From assembly GCF_024166365.1 (NCBI RefSeq), contig NC_064838.1, forward strand, positions 75,470,001 to 75,534,000: a stretch of DNA of 64,000 nt, given 5' to 3'. The notes beneath the pieces are model-generated. The model saw only the letters and a list, made by a program, of their open reading frames with translations, was not told where the DNA came from and did not search any database. Shown one piece after another: positions 22,488 through 35,214 of this stretch. The position numbers were made by a program, and so were the translations under genes. How positions within the stretch are numbered: the stretch's first letter is position 1; every line of letters starts with the position of its first letter. This DNA is from Elephas maximus indicus. Lineage: Eukaryota; Chordata; Mammalia; Proboscidea; Elephantidae.

Positions 22488-23015
22488 TGTTGTAGAGAAA
22501 CAATTTTCACGAACACCCTCTGCAACAAAGAGATTTTTGTTGTGATGTATCAGAAAACAAAGATAGGAAACTGACTGCAAGCACTCAGGGTACAAACAGA
22601 TCAAAATCCTAAGAAGTACAATCTATAAGTGCTTTTTATACAATTTTGACAGGTGCTGATTTATTATGATTAAATGACTTATAGACTATGATTGGTTAAA
22701 GTAAAGACAAATAATTAAAACCATGGTTGGGTGACTTTGTTTTTCTTTTCTAACAATTTGTTTTCTTGGCTCAGAGGTTCCGAGACTGTCATGTGATTTT
22801 TTGTTTTGTTTTGAATTTGTTATGTGGGCTTCCTATGATATTGGGTAGATCTTCACCTCGCTTCCTAGGATAAACTGTTTAGTTTTTGTACCCATGTCCA
22901 CTGACCATTGATCCAGTTAGAGAACTCTGTCCCACTTTTTTGATGTAGTTTACCCCTATTGTTCTAAGCTTTTCAGATTCTGAGAAAGAAGCTGGCCTTT
23001 TGTGGTTATCAATCA
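22488..23015 (-). repeat. 3' LTR of the class I ERV
   Basis: Pairs with 34615-35138. On the minus strand it starts TGATTGATAACCAC and ends CTCTACAACA. The purine-rich tract AAAAGGTGGGA (complement of 23017-23027) lies just upstream, as expected for the polypurine tract. Confidence 0.85.
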
Positions 23016-23402
23016 GTCCCACCTTTTCATCACTGATTACTGTAAGTACATCAATGATCACAAGATGATGCTTGGACTTTGCTGGGCTCCTGGATGGCCA
23101 CCATGGCAGGTGCTTTAAACTCACAGTCTTGTTTTCATCAGATACCATCTAGTTCTTCACCATGGTCATTAAGTGAGGATTACATCTCTGATGATCATAT
23201 AGTAAATGTGGGCAGAATCAATATACATTACTGGTATAGGAATTGGACATGCTCTAGGGTGCTGACATTTATTAATTTCAGTGACCACACATTTGAACAA
23301 ATTTTAGATCAAGCCAATTAATATTATTATTAAATGTCTTGCAGCAGTGAGTGAGCCCAAGACCCTATCCTTTGGGGTAGCTATTCAAATAAATCTGAGG
23401 TT

Positions 23403-24175
23403 TCACCAAACCTATTAAATCTGTATACTGAGCAAATAATCCAAGAAGCTAGGCTATATGAAGAAGAATGGGGCATCAGGATTGGAGGAAAACTCATTAA
23501 CAACCTGTGTTATGCAGACGACACAACCTTGCTTGCTGAAAGTGAAGAGGACTTGAAGCACTTACTGATGAAGATCAAAGACCACAGCCTTCAGTATAGA
23601 TTACACCTCAACATAAAGAAAGAAAATTCCTCACAACTGGATCAATAAGCAACATCGTGATAAATGGGAAAAAGATTGAAGTTGTCAAGGATTTTACTTT
23701 ACCTGGATCCACAATTAAAACCCATGGAAACAGCAGTCAAGAAATTAAAAGACACATTGCATTGGACAAATCTGCTGCAAAAGATCTCTTTAAAGTGTTG
23801 AAAAGCAAAGATGTTACCTTGAAGACTAAGGTGTGCCTGACCGAAGCCATGTTATTTTCAGTCACCTCATATGCATGGGAAAGCTGGACAATGAATAAAG
23901 TAGATAGAAGAACAATTGACACATTTGAATTGTGGTATTGGCAAAGAATACTGAATATGCCATGGACTGCCAAAGGAACAAACAAATCTGTCTTGGAAGA
24001 AGTACAACCTGAATGTTCCTTAGAAGGAAGGATGGCAAGACTACATCTCACATACTGTGGACATGTTATCGGGAGGGATTTGTCCCTGAAGAAGGATATC
24101 ATGCTTGGTAAAGTAGGGGGTCAGCAAAAAAGAGGAAGACCCTCAATGAGATGAATTGACACAGTGGCTGCAACA
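23403..24175 (+). mobile_element. RTE LINE fragment inside the ERV env region
   Basis: Sense RTE from mid reverse transcriptase (CTATTAAATCTGTATACTGA, then LCYADDTTLLAESEEDL at about 23500-23550) through the C-terminal region (MINGKKIEVVKDF at 23657 onward to KRGRPSMR near 24150). It stops at TGGCTGCAAC. A last tail-like piece (GCATCTAACAACAAAGACAA) appears at 24478-24497, after the intervening LTR-like sequence. Confidence 0.9.
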
Positions 24176-24474
24176 AGAGATAAAAGGAAAGGGAAGCAAG
24201 CAGAGAGTTGGAGACCTCATACCACCAAGAAAGCAGTACCAGGAGCAGAGCATGTCCTTTGGACCCAGGGGTCCCTGCATCTGAGAAACTCCTTGACCAG
24301 GGGAAGATTGAAGACAAGGACCTTCCTCCAGAGCCAACAGAGAGAGAAAGCCTTTCCCTGGAGCCGATGCCCTGAATTTGGACTTGTAACCTACTAGACT
24401 GTGAGAAACTAAATTTCTCTTTGTTAAAGCCATACACTTGTGGTATTTCTGTTAAAGCAGCAGTAGATGACTAA
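24176..24474 (+). repeat. LTR-like fragment (MaLR-like 3' end)
   Basis: The end of this segment (GACTGTGAGAAACTAAATTT, then GCCATACACTTGTGGTATTT, ending AGATGACTAATACA) has the form of a MaLR/MLT1-type LTR 3' end. It lies between the body and the last tail bases of the RTE copy. The family assignment is tentative. Confidence 0.5.
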
Positions 24475-25899
24475 TACAGCATCTAACAACAAAGACAACA
24501 AAGCAGGAAAAGAGTGCAGTCAAACAGCCTGCTGTCTAATTTTAATGATATCTTGTTCTACCATTCCAGAGGTATTTATCCATGAGCAACAGGATATGTT
24601 GGCTATCACACATACCCCTTCTTGTTGTGCCAATAAGAAGTCTAACACAATCTAATTGTCCAGGACTACATTTGTCAGAGAGGTTAATGATTTTTCTGAG
24701 CTGACATTTCATCAGCAACATTGTCAACTATTTTTGCCATTGTGGCAGACAGGTTTTGTAAAAATTTTTCTAATTCCACTATGCTGTATGAAGGAATTAA
24801 TGCTCTTAAAAATGGTCAACCCCACCTTGGTTGTTCTGCTCTGAGATTTTCATATACTTCTCTTTTGGCTATTGAAAATATTTTGATATCACTCATCCAA
24901 TGCTGGCTAGCATTTTTGGAATAAATGTCAAAGGAGACACCCATTGATCCTAAGGTACTTTGCCCTTGCATTCTCCACCCATCTACCCACATGCATAAAG
25001 GCCATGCCTAGGAAAGGGACTGCTTAAACTACTATAATTAGATCTCTCATGTATGAGCACAAAACCATAAGGGGCACAATGACAGTGTTGGTACCAGACT
25101 CAGGAACAGAAAAATTTACATGCATTATTCATGTCTCAATAAGATTGTTATTACATATTTTAAGTCTTCCAAACTTAAGTTCTAAGTACAATTCCAGGAA
25201 TAGGGATTATCATAAATAGGATTATTGTATTTGTCATGTTTAAGATACACTTCATTCAAGGTTGTTAAGCAACCCTGAAAACAATAATCATAATACCTGG
25301 GTGATTCAGGACAGTATTCAATCAGATACAGTCCTAATTCTCCTCCTTACACAGGGAACTTGGGGGTTAACTGCCTTTGCTCCTTTATAATCTGTAACTT
25401 GGCATCATATAACTGTGATTGAAGCAAGGAATATTTGGATGAAATGGCATGTTAGGGGATGCTGCAATTTAACCTTTATTGTTCATTTTAGGGCAGAGCA
25501 AAAATTTGTTGTTGGTGAAGGGATAACATGATAGTTTAATATTGGGAAAACTAAAGGGTTTGAATTGTCTTGTACAGATTTAAGATTATGATGACATTAA
25601 AATCAGTTAAATTCCCTGCACCAGCAACTGAATGAGCCAATTTTGCAAATGTGTTTTCTTCCCAGGCGAAAGTTAAGATACATACGGAGAAGATTAGAAA
25701 TATCTTAATTAAATCCATAATAATATAGATGAATAACAGGCAATGGACAAAATACAGCAACTAACAAAATTATTGCTCTGATTAAACAGACTAAACCACA
25801 GACTTCAACCTAATATATTTAACACTCCCATTTTCAATATACAATTATTACTGCAGAAAATAAGGTAAGTTCGTGTAAGTCCTGCTAATTCAGGTAAGT

Positions 25900-28800
25900 A
25901 GATTTTATGATCCTGTACTTTCTGGTATAGGTTGGAGGAAAGGTTCAGCCTTCGGTGGTGGATGATTAGTGGTGGTGTGCAGGCAGCATTTAAACTTCAG
26001 TTTTACTCCTCCTGCTGGTTCATTAAACCATTTAGAAACTTTGGTTTTCTTTAGCTGGGATAGGTGTATTCATGGCTTTCCTTCCTATAATTTAGCAGCA
26101 TGATCATTAGTTAATAGAATTAAGTATGTCCTTTCCCTCAAGATTCAATGCAGTCCTTAATTTGGTGACATTTCCAATACACCTAAATCTCCTGGTTCAG
26201 GTTTATAATTTGAAGAATTGGAAACAGGTGTGCATATTTGACATGCATGCTGCAATTTGTAAGCATGATCTTTAGTATTGAACTAATCCTTGACAATATT
26301 TTAACAGATTAGTAGAAAGGAGATTTGACTCAATATTGTTAACCCCATAAGATAAAGCCATAGGGCGGCCAGTTATAATTTCAAAAGGCGTTAGCTTGTG
26401 AGAATCAAAGAGAGTTGACCTTAAATTCATTAACACCTAGGGAAGAGCTTGAGGCCAAGCCAATCCCAATGGGTAAGTTAATTTAGTTAACTGTTTCTTT
26501 ATAATGCCATTGGTTCTTTCTACCAGTCCTGAGAGTTGGGAATGATATGGATAGTGCAAGTGCTGTAGGATGGGAAAAATTTTGCATATAGCAGTTACTA
26601 TTTGCCCAGTAAAATGAGTTCCTTAATCACTATAGAGAATTCCTGGAGTACCCCAAATAGGACTTATATTTTCCTAAAGTGTCTTAGCCATGAAGCTGGC
26701 AGTGGCATTCCTACATGGAAAAACATCTACGCATTGAGAATATTTACAAATTATGACTAATATATATTTGTATCCTCATGAGGGAGTTAACTGAATAAAA
26801 TCCATTTGCTATTTGAACATAGGTCCAGTAGGAAAAGGAACCTTCCAACAGGGTGTCTGAGCACTTTCATTGGATTAAATTCAGCACAGGTTGGGCATTA
26901 TCTGGCTATCCTATCTGCAACCTTTCAAAAGTGACCCCAATAATGTTTCTTCATTCTTTGTACTGTCTTTTCTCATCCTAAATGTTCTCTTAAATGAAAA
27001 CTAGTACCTACTGGATATGTAAATCCTTAGGAAGTACGTATTGATTATTTGGTCCCATCCACAACCCTGTTTGCTGGTTTATCTTAACATCCTTCAGCTT
27101 TCCATGGATCTTTTTTGGGGGGGAAGGGGCAGTTTTTTAATGCAATGACAGGCTATGCCACTTTTCTTCCCCCTCTTTTCCTGAATCCTCAATCTGAGGT
27201 TCCTGTAAGGGAGTATTTGGTCCATTATAACAAATCTGGCATTGGTGTTATCCAGAAAAAACATACAGGGGGTAAGGGGTGATACCTTTTATTTTCAGTT
27301 CCTCCAGCCATTGGCATGCATCTAAATTCTGACATTGGTCCACTTCTTACCTCATACAGATAATGAGCTGCTGCCTTAAAATTTCCCCAGAAACTGTGAT
27401 CTAAAAAGGCAAGAAAATCTTCCTCCCATATAGATTTGATTTCAAACAGACAAGTTAATAATAATGTAAAGTGGAGGCCTTGAAGTATCACTGGTCTGAT
27501 GCCAGGCCTCATCCATAACTGGGTGGTGGCATCTAGATAACACTCTCTTGAGACCCAACTAAGTACTTCTTCTGGAGCTAACTTCTGGCATTGTTTTACT
27601 ATTTGAAAATATGGGAACTCTATGAATGATGACTGAGAGTTAACAGGTTGAGGAGAAAGACCTCTAATTCTTCATTCTTGAACTTTTAGAAAGCCTGTGC
27701 TAATTGCCTAAAATTGGGTTGAGCTCTTATTTTGCTCAGTTTGAGACTAAATATTCCTAAATGGAGGTCTGAGCAGCCAGTTTAGCAGCTTTGTCAGCCA
27801 ATCTATTCCCCTTTTCTTCCTCTGTTTGGTAGTTCTCTTTGGACTGATGAGCTTGTATTTTTATTATTGCAGTTTCAGAAGGTAGTAAAAGATCTTCAAG
27901 AAAATCAGCCACTAAAGTACCATTCTTTGTGGGGTGTCCTGAGAAAGTTAAAAATCCCCTCTGTTTCTATAACATTCTGAAATCATAAATTGTTGTATAG
28001 CTGTAATATGATCCAGTGTATATACTGACTGACCGGTCTTGTTTCAACCCACACGCTCTTGTTAACGCTATAAGCTCGACTCGTTGTACTGAGGTTACCT
28101 CAGACAAGGGTCCACTTTCAAATGCCTCTACTGCAACAGTGACAGCATATCCTCCTTGAAACCTAGAACTAGAAGTTTTGGGTTTTAGGTAGAAGCCATC
28201 TTCAAATAGCACAAGTGAAGGGTTGGAAAGCGAGTTTCTTGCAGATCTATTCCAGGAGATAAAAGTTGATCCGTTAAATCAAAACAGTTGTGATCAATGT
28301 CATTATCATTGGGATCAGGTGTGAAGGTAGCTGGATTTAAGGCCACTACTGCGTGTAATCTAAGGTTGGGGGGCAGCTAGAAGAGCTTCGTATGAAGTTA
28401 GTCGGCTAGCAGAAAAGTGTTGGGTTTATAGTATAATTTCAGATAGCAGAAACAGCATGTAAAACACATATCAAGATTAGTTCCCAATACTATATCAGTG
28501 GTTGTCTCTACTAATTTGGCAGGGTCTGCAACCACTCAAAGACATGAGGATAAGCTCTGGCTATTGTATCGAATTGTACACTTTAGCACAGGTTTCTGTC
28601 TGTCTTCATGCTTCTGAGTTAAGACAACAAAGTCATTCACTTTTCTTTCAAAAACAGAAAGAGAGAAATCTAAAGAATAGTTAGGGAATCCAAGAGCTGG
28701 AGCGTGAGTTAGAGATTCTTTTAATTTAGTTATGGCTTGCACAGCTTCCATAGATGGCTTGAAAGGTTCAGGGATATTACCCTTAAGGCATACAAAAAGA

Positions 28801-29900
28801 GGTGGTGCTAAAAAAAAGATATTTGATATCCAGACTCTATAATATCCACACAATCATAAAAATACCCCTGTTTATTTGTTGTAGGTATAGAGTAGGAAAA
28901 GATTTTTTCTTTTCATTTGGGGTTGGTTGAGATTTTTTCTGATGAGATTAAATGACCAAGGTATTTTACTAGTGGAAGGGCAAGCTGTAATTTTTTCCCT
29001 GGATACCTTATGCCCTCTATCAGCCAGATGATGTAAAAACAGATATATTACTTGCTTGGTATTTTAAAAGACTGAGAGATCATCAACATACTGGAGTAAC
29101 ACAGATTTATGTCAAGCTATAAAGACAACAAGTCAGCATGTAAAATCTGGGAAAAGTAGATGGGGCTCTCAGTGAACCCCTGGGGCATGACAGTCCAAGA
29201 ATATTGCTGATATCCCATGTAAACACACACACAAAAAAAAGGCTGTCTGGATGAACCAGAATACTGAAAAAGCACTACAGAGGTCAATGACTGTAAACCA
29301 TGCAGCATATGGCAGAATTTGGGCTAATAGTAAATGTGGGTTTTGAACAGCAGGGGTTCGAGGGATAAAAAATGTGGTTAATAGCTCTAAAAAAACTAAG
29401 ACTTGTACAAATCGCCAATCACAGTTATTATGTTTTCTAAAAGGAAATACTGGGGTATTACAAGGGCTAATACATGGAACAATTAATTCCTTCTCTAAAA
29501 AGTCTTGGGTGATCGGTTTCAGTTCTTCCTTTGCTTCTGGTTTTAAAAAGTATTGAGATACCGTAGGTAAGCATTTATTAGGGTCTATTTAGTAGGCTCA
29601 GTTGATAGAATGCAGCAGATACCAGTCGATGAGGAAGCCCATAATTCTGATGGTATTTCATGAGGAATTTGAGTCTCTCTTTCTAAGGGCAAGACGCCGT
29701 CATCCTCTAATACCAAAAGACCTTGCAATAAACAAAGGGTTTATTCTATCTCAGGCATCTGGGCCCTACCTTCATTTTCAGCATCAGGGAAATTGAGTAA
29801 TATATCCCTGCTTGTGTAAACAGAATGTGGCATTTCCATTTGGAAAGAAAGTCATGACCCAACAAATTCACAGGAATACTATCAGTAAAAATGGGTGGAA
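25900..29900 (-). pseudogene. ERV pol region (fossil)
   Basis: From right to left: protease/reverse transcriptase remnants (about 29700-28500, with a YQQYSWTVMPQGF-type stretch near 29200), RNase H (about 28250-27700, with VELIALTRACGLKQDRSVS near 28060) and integrase (about 27060-25950, with a TPFEIITGRP-type stretch near 26370). The order and motifs are those of a gammaretroviral pol. The gene is broken in many places and is non-functional. Confidence 0.8.
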
Positions 29901-29910
29901 GTGTTCTACT

Positions 29911-32518
29911 TTGTTGTTGCTGTTAGGTGCCGTTGAGTCAACTCCTACTCTATAGTGACCCTATGTACAACAGAACAAAACACTGCCCGGTCCTGCACCA
30001 TCCCCACAATCGTTGTTATGCTTGAGCCCATTGTTGTAGCCACCATGTCAGTCCATCTTGTTGAGGTTCTTCATCTTTTTCGCTGACACTCTACTCTACC
30101 AAACACAATGTTCTTCTCCAGGGACTGGTCCCTTCTGATAACATGTCCAAAGTATGTGAGATGAAGTCTCATCATCCTTGCTTTCTAGGGTGCATTCTGG
30201 TTGTGCTGCTTCCAAGACAGATTTTTTCACACTTCCGGCATTCCACGGTATATTCAATATTCTTCACCAACACCACAATTCAAAGGTGTCAATTCTTCTT
30301 CAGTCTTCCTTCTTCATTGTCCAGCTTTCACATGCATATGATGCAATTGAAAATACAATGGCTTGGGTCAGGCACACCTTAGTCTTCAAGGTGATATCTT
30401 TGCTTTTCAACAGTTTAAAGAGGTCCTTTGCAGCAGATTTGCCTAGTACTATGTGTGTTTTGATTTCTTGAGTACTGCTTCCATGGCTGTTGATTGTGGA
30501 TCCAAGTAAAATCCTTGACAGCTTGAATCTTTCCTCTGCTTATCATGATGTTGTTTATTGATCCAGTTGTGAGGATTTTTGTTTTCTTTATGTTGAGGTG
30601 TAATCCATACTGAAGGCTGTGTCTTTGATCTTCATCAGTAAGTGCTTCAAGTCCTCTTCATTTTCAGCAAGGAAGGCTGTGTCATCTGCATAACGCAGAT
30701 TGTTAATGAGTCTTCCTCCAATCCTGATGACCCGTTTTTCTTCATATAGTCCAGCTTCTTGGATTATATGTTCACCATACAGATAGAATATATATGGTGA
30801 AAGGGTACAACACTCACACACACCTTTCCTGACTTTGAACCACTCAGTTTCTCCTTGTTCTGTCTGAACAACTGCCTCTTGAAGTATGTACAGGTTACTT
30901 ATAAGCACAATTAAGTGTTCTGGAACTCCCATTCTTCTCAATGTTATCCATAATTTGGTATGATCCACACAGTCAAATGTTTTTGCATACTCAATAAAAC
31001 ACAGGTAAACATCCTTCTGGTATTCTCTGCTTTCAGCCAGGATCCATCTGACATCAGCAATGATATCCCTGGTTCCAAGTCTTCTTCTGAATCTGCCTTG
31101 AATTTTTGGCAGTTCCCTGTCAATATACTGTTACTTCAAATCACGGATTCAAGCTGCCTGTGGCAAAGCCAATAGTGAGATAGGAGGAGGGAAGCAGCAA
31201 GAGGGCTTTATTGAACACTGGTGTCCAAGAAACAGAGGGGGTTAAATTTCTCCCAAATTCTGTCTAACTCTAAAGAACTAATGGGAGGGTCTTAGGGGGA
31301 AGGTCAGTGTTACCTAATGTTTTTAAGCACATAGCCCACAGATGGTCGTATACATCACAAAACAACTACAAGAAACTCTTTATTAAACTGAAGAAATGCA
31401 TGTCAGACATCTGGACTCTAATCTGTATGTTTGTAACAGGCTGAAAAAAACATACACAAGAATCTCTCAGTGGAATTGCTCTGCCAATTCCACTCTGACT
31501 AAGATAAGGAACAAGAAAGAAAGTTGTAGATTAAAAGTGCCAGGCAGCCTTCCTAGCTGCCATCTTGCAGGCTGAAGTTAATTTCTCAAGAGAACAAAGA
31601 AGAGAAGAGAGACCAAGTCCACAGGAGAGGAAAGAGCTCTGCACCCCTTTGGAAAAGACTAGTGCAGCTGGTGCAATAAAAAATGCATAGAGATTACTTC
31701 GAGCATCATTATGGGATTATGTCCCATAATGTCAAGCTCTCAATCACCCATTTTGAATAGGAGAAAACACGTTGTAAGGTATTAGTGTCACAGGACATTT
31801 TCAATTTTGAGATGCCAGTAGGTTTAATTGGGGGGAGTTTCAGAACTAAAATTAAGCACTCAATAATCAAAATAAACTTCCTCAAATTACTTCTACTCTC
31901 ATAATAACATTTGACTTCTGTTGAAGTTTACCATTTGAAAAACAAAGCTCAGTCATGTTTGTTAAGAGTCCAACAGGGTGCTCAGCCACATCTTGAACAG
32001 AATCTGCACCATTTTTCAAAGACTAGAGATTAATTACAGCTTATACAGCTATGCTAAAACAAACTAGAAAATATATTCCCTCTACTTTAATATTAAAACA
32101 CTGAAGAAAATGTATTTTCTCTACTTCAATACTGCTGCAGCTGCTTTTGAAAGATCGTCAGCAAAATTTTGCTTGCATGTGATATTAATGGTATCGTTAG
32201 ATAATTTACGCATTCAGTTGGATCACCTTTTTTGGGAATAGGCTTAAATATGGATCTTTTCCAGTCGGTTAGCTAGGAACCTGTCTTCCATATCTCTTGG
32301 CATAGATGAGTGAGCACTTCCAGTGCTGCATCCCTTTGTTGAAACATCTCAACAGATACTCTGTGAATTCTCGGAGCCTTGTTTTTTGCCATTGCCTTCA
32401 GTTCAGCTTGGACTTCTTCCTTCAGTACCATCAGTTCCTGATCATATGCTACCTCTTGAAATGGTTGAATGTCAACTAATTCTTTTTGGTATAATGACTC
32501 TGTATTCCATCTTCTTTT
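29911..32518 (-). mobile_element. RTE LINE inserted in the ERV, carrying a nested LTR
   Basis: Antisense RTE with its 3' end at 29911 (GCTGTTAGGTGCCGTTGAGT) and its 5' truncation at about 32518. Reverse transcriptase remnants are readable at 30588-30968 (for example LINNLRYADDTAFLAENEED). The RTE sequence is interrupted at 31129-32128 by a solo LTR and resumes in register at TGCTGCAG. Confidence 0.9.
31129..32128 (-). repeat. Solo LTR with 4-bp target duplication
   Basis: Exactly 1000 bp beginning TG and ending CA, flanked by ATAC at 31125-31128 and again at 32129-32132. The interrupted RTE sequence reads CAATATAC-TGCTGCAGC when the insert and one ATAC are removed. On the minus strand a polyadenylation signal (TTCAATAAAG, near 31208) lies about 80 bp before the end (GATTTGAAGTAACA), fitting R-U5. 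A 4-bp duplication suits a class I ERV. It is unrelated to the host ERV's own LTRs. Confidence 0.85.
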
Positions 32519-32559
32519 GTTTTTTGTTGGCCCTGAAGAAATCGGTACGAGTAAAGAAT

Positions 32560-34150
32560 GGCCCAATTTTTTTCCTCATTGGAAATCTCTCTGACACAAG
32601 AAGTCTGAGTGCTGCAGGGAAGAGGCCTTTGCAAACTTGTAGGGTTAATTGCTAACAGTGTTACACCCATGTTCGTAAGGGAGGTGCGGTGCTCCTCATT
32701 TACTTGGAGCATTGTTTCTCCACATTTGGAGAAGGGAACTGCTGTCAAAGCCTCTGAAGCTCCCCAGAGCATTGTCACATTGATTTTTTTAAAGATGGTG
32801 CAGAAGGAGTCACCTTTTGTTTATTCTTAAGCTTAAAACATTCCATTTTAAAGTGACCAGGTTTCTTACAATAGTTACATATCATGGGAGCAGCATTATT
32901 GGTGAGAGAATTCCCTTACTTTGGCTTTGCTCCCATAGGCTTCTGTAATTGCTGCAATTGGACAGCCATTAACTACTCTTTATTTTCTTTGTTTTGTTTT
33001 GTTTTATTTTTCACTCAGACTTTTTCTTTTCCCTTTCCATAGTTTGGTTTAATTTATAGGCTAAAGTGCATAATTCAGAAGTATCAATTTAACTGATGTG
33101 TTTTTTTCTTATCATTTGGGCTAATTCAGGTCTTAATTCACCTACAAATATTGAATTAAAGGCAACTTTACCCCTTTCATGAGTAATTTTAAACCAGAAT
33201 GTTCTATAATCATTTTAGTTAACCTGTTGGAGTCCTGGTGGCACAGGCATACTACAGCCACTAACCAAAAGGTTGACAGTTTGAATCCACCAGCTGCTCC
33301 TTGGAAACCCTATGGGACAGTTCTACTGTGTCCTACAGGGTAGCTATGGGTTGGAATCAACTCGACAGCAATTTTTTTTTTTTTAATCTCATAGATAGAT
33401 TCTTTTTTTTTTTTTCTTGATTGCAAGCATGTAATTTTGTCCAATTGATTTTGGGGGGGAAACTTTGAAGAAACAGCGTATAAGCTCTCCCGTTAATTTC
33501 TTGGTTTCTGTTCTGACAGTTATACCTGAGGCACATCTAGGAACACTTAAACTCTTTGCAGGATCTACCACCAATGGGCATGACAGGGACCTAACAATAT
33601 GTTTATTAAATTATATATATCAGCAGCACTGGGCTCATATATTTCAGCTAATATCCTAAATTCACGACTAAATTTGTGAAGATTTTCTCTTGGAGCAGAG
33701 GACTATTTTATGATGGGCCTAAGTTCAGCCTCAGACCATGGGTAGAAGAAGACGTCAGGGTTCCTACCTTTGGCCTATTGCTTAAGTATCAAGGGCATGG
33801 TGGGTCCAATATCTCCTGTTCTTTTAAATGGCATTTCAGGTAAAGTAAAATTCTCTAAGTCTGCACAGAGATAGGAAGGCAATGATTTGACTGAGTCCAA
33901 TGTTGTACTGCCTTCCAACTTTTTTTTTTTTTTTGCAATATTTGGATTTGTTTGGCTTACTTTGATACTGTCGTGATGTTTACGTCTCGAACTCTCAAAA
34001 TACCATCTATATAAAAAAAAAAAAATTCCCACTGTGGTTGATTTACCCAAGACTTTCTAGTTTACATCTCAAATACAATATTTTAGCCGAATCAAAACTT
34101 CCTTCTACGGCCCACTGTTCAGCCTCACAGTCCTTAGTGAGATTGTGCCA
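32560..34150 (-). pseudogene. ERV gag region (fossil)
   Basis: Remnant of gag. A C-x2-C-x4-H-x4-C zinc-knuckle sequence (CNYCKKPGHFKMEC, about 32840-32885) marks the nucleocapsid end. Upstream (to the right) lies capsid-like sequence. One knuckle is typical of gammaretroviruses. It is broken and carries an AfroSINE. Confidence 0.7.
33226..33386 (+). repeat. AfroSINE inside ERV gag
   Basis: Sense AfroSINE: GGAGTCCTGGTGGCACAGG head, GCTGCTCCTTGGAAACCCTA body, CTCGACAGCAA end with a T-rich tail. Confidence 0.9.
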
Positions 34151-34614
34151 TTTTTTCTAAATACCGACCAGCAGTGGCACCAAAGTTTTAAATTATACAG
34201 GCATCAGAGTTCCAGGATGAGGGGCTTTTGTCACTCTTGTTATTATTATTTCCCATTTTCTTTTGTTAGCTAACACAGAAAAGAACAGGAGACAAAACAG
34301 AGAAATAAAAAAAAAAAAAGCATAAAATCAAGAACAGCAGTTTTACCAAAAGACCTCCACATGGAGCTCTCAAACAAAACTCTCATAATGAAGCTTCAAA
34401 CAAAAAGTTGCCAAACCAGTGTTTATAACAAAACACAACAACAAATATGTCCTACTTTGATAGTGCTTACCTGAGGTGGAGGATCTTTGAAGGGGACGAA
34501 GATTACAAGAAGCTGAATACAATGGGTCCCCTATGGCATCAACAAGCAGTTCAAGCCTTCTGTAGATCTGACAAGGAATTTGCTAGTGAAGACTCTGCTC
34601 ATGCTCTGCCAGTC
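34151..34614 (-). other. ERV leader between 5' LTR and gag
   Basis: Leader between the 5' LTR and the gag remnant. A TGGCAGAGCATGAGC stretch begins three bases after the LTR on the minus strand, at the place of a primer-binding site, but I cannot assign a tRNA. Confidence 0.45.
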
Positions 34615-35138
34615 TGCTGTAGAGAAACAACTTTCACCAAAGCCTTGTGCAATAAAGAGATTTTTGTTGCAACATATCAGAAAACAAAGATGGGAAAACA
34701 GCTGAAAGCACTTCAGCTATAAACAGACCATGATTCAAAGAACTACATTCTATAAGTGCTTTTTATATGATTTTGACAGATGCTGATTCTTTATGAGTAA
34801 ATGACTTACAGACTATGATTGGTTAAAGTAAAGACAAAGAACTAAGATCATGATTGGGTGACCTTGTTTTTCTTTTCTAACAATTTGTTCTTTAGGCTCA
34901 GGTGTCCCCGGTCCGTCATTTGGTAGTTGTTTTTTATTTGTTATGTGGGCTACACATGACATGGGATAGATCTTTACCTCTTTTACTGGGGTAAATTGAT
35001 ATTTAGTTTTTGTACGTACATCCACTGTCATTGAAACGGTTCAAGCATACTGTCCACCTCTTTGATGTAGTTTTTTTTCATATTTTTCTAAGCTTTTCAG
35101 ATTCAGACAAAAAAGTTGGCCTTTTGTGGTTATGGCCT
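34615..35138 (-). repeat. 5' LTR of the class I ERV
   Basis: Pairs with 22488-23015. On the minus strand a CCAAT box (AACCAATCATAG, about 34822) precedes a TATA box (CATATAAAAAGC, about 34760-34771) by about 55 bp, giving a recognisable retroviral promoter layout. The end CTCTACAGCA lies at 34615. The outer edge near 35132-35138 is eroded. Confidence 0.85.
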
Positions 35139-35214
35139 GCTATGGTTAGGTTAACCCTTTATCATCAGATGTAACCAAACTCCTTCCAAAATTATTTTTC
35201 TGGGTTTGAAAGCT

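Larger units (their letters stand above)
23028..25880 (-). pseudogene. ERV env region (fossil)
   Basis: Remnant of a retroviral envelope gene. Near 25600-25715 there is a hydrophobic signal-peptide-like start. At about 24560-24660 lies the conserved transmembrane-subunit stretch with the C-x6-CC pattern typical of gammaretroviral envelopes. The region is broken and is interrupted by an RTE copy and an LTR-like fragment. Confidence 0.7.
22488..35138 (-). mobile_element. Class I (gammaretrovirus-like) endogenous retrovirus fossil
   Basis: An old provirus on the minus strand with LTRs of about 525 bp at both ends and, from right to left, gag (about 34150-32560), protease and pol (about 29900-25900) and env (about 25715-23050). 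It is thoroughly broken, with many breaks in every gene. Two RTE insertions, one AfroSINE and one unrelated solo LTR have landed inside it. In the first 77 aligned LTR positions I count 12 differences, which points to an old, long-fixed insertion. I see no matching target-site duplication outside the LTRs. Confidence 0.85.
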
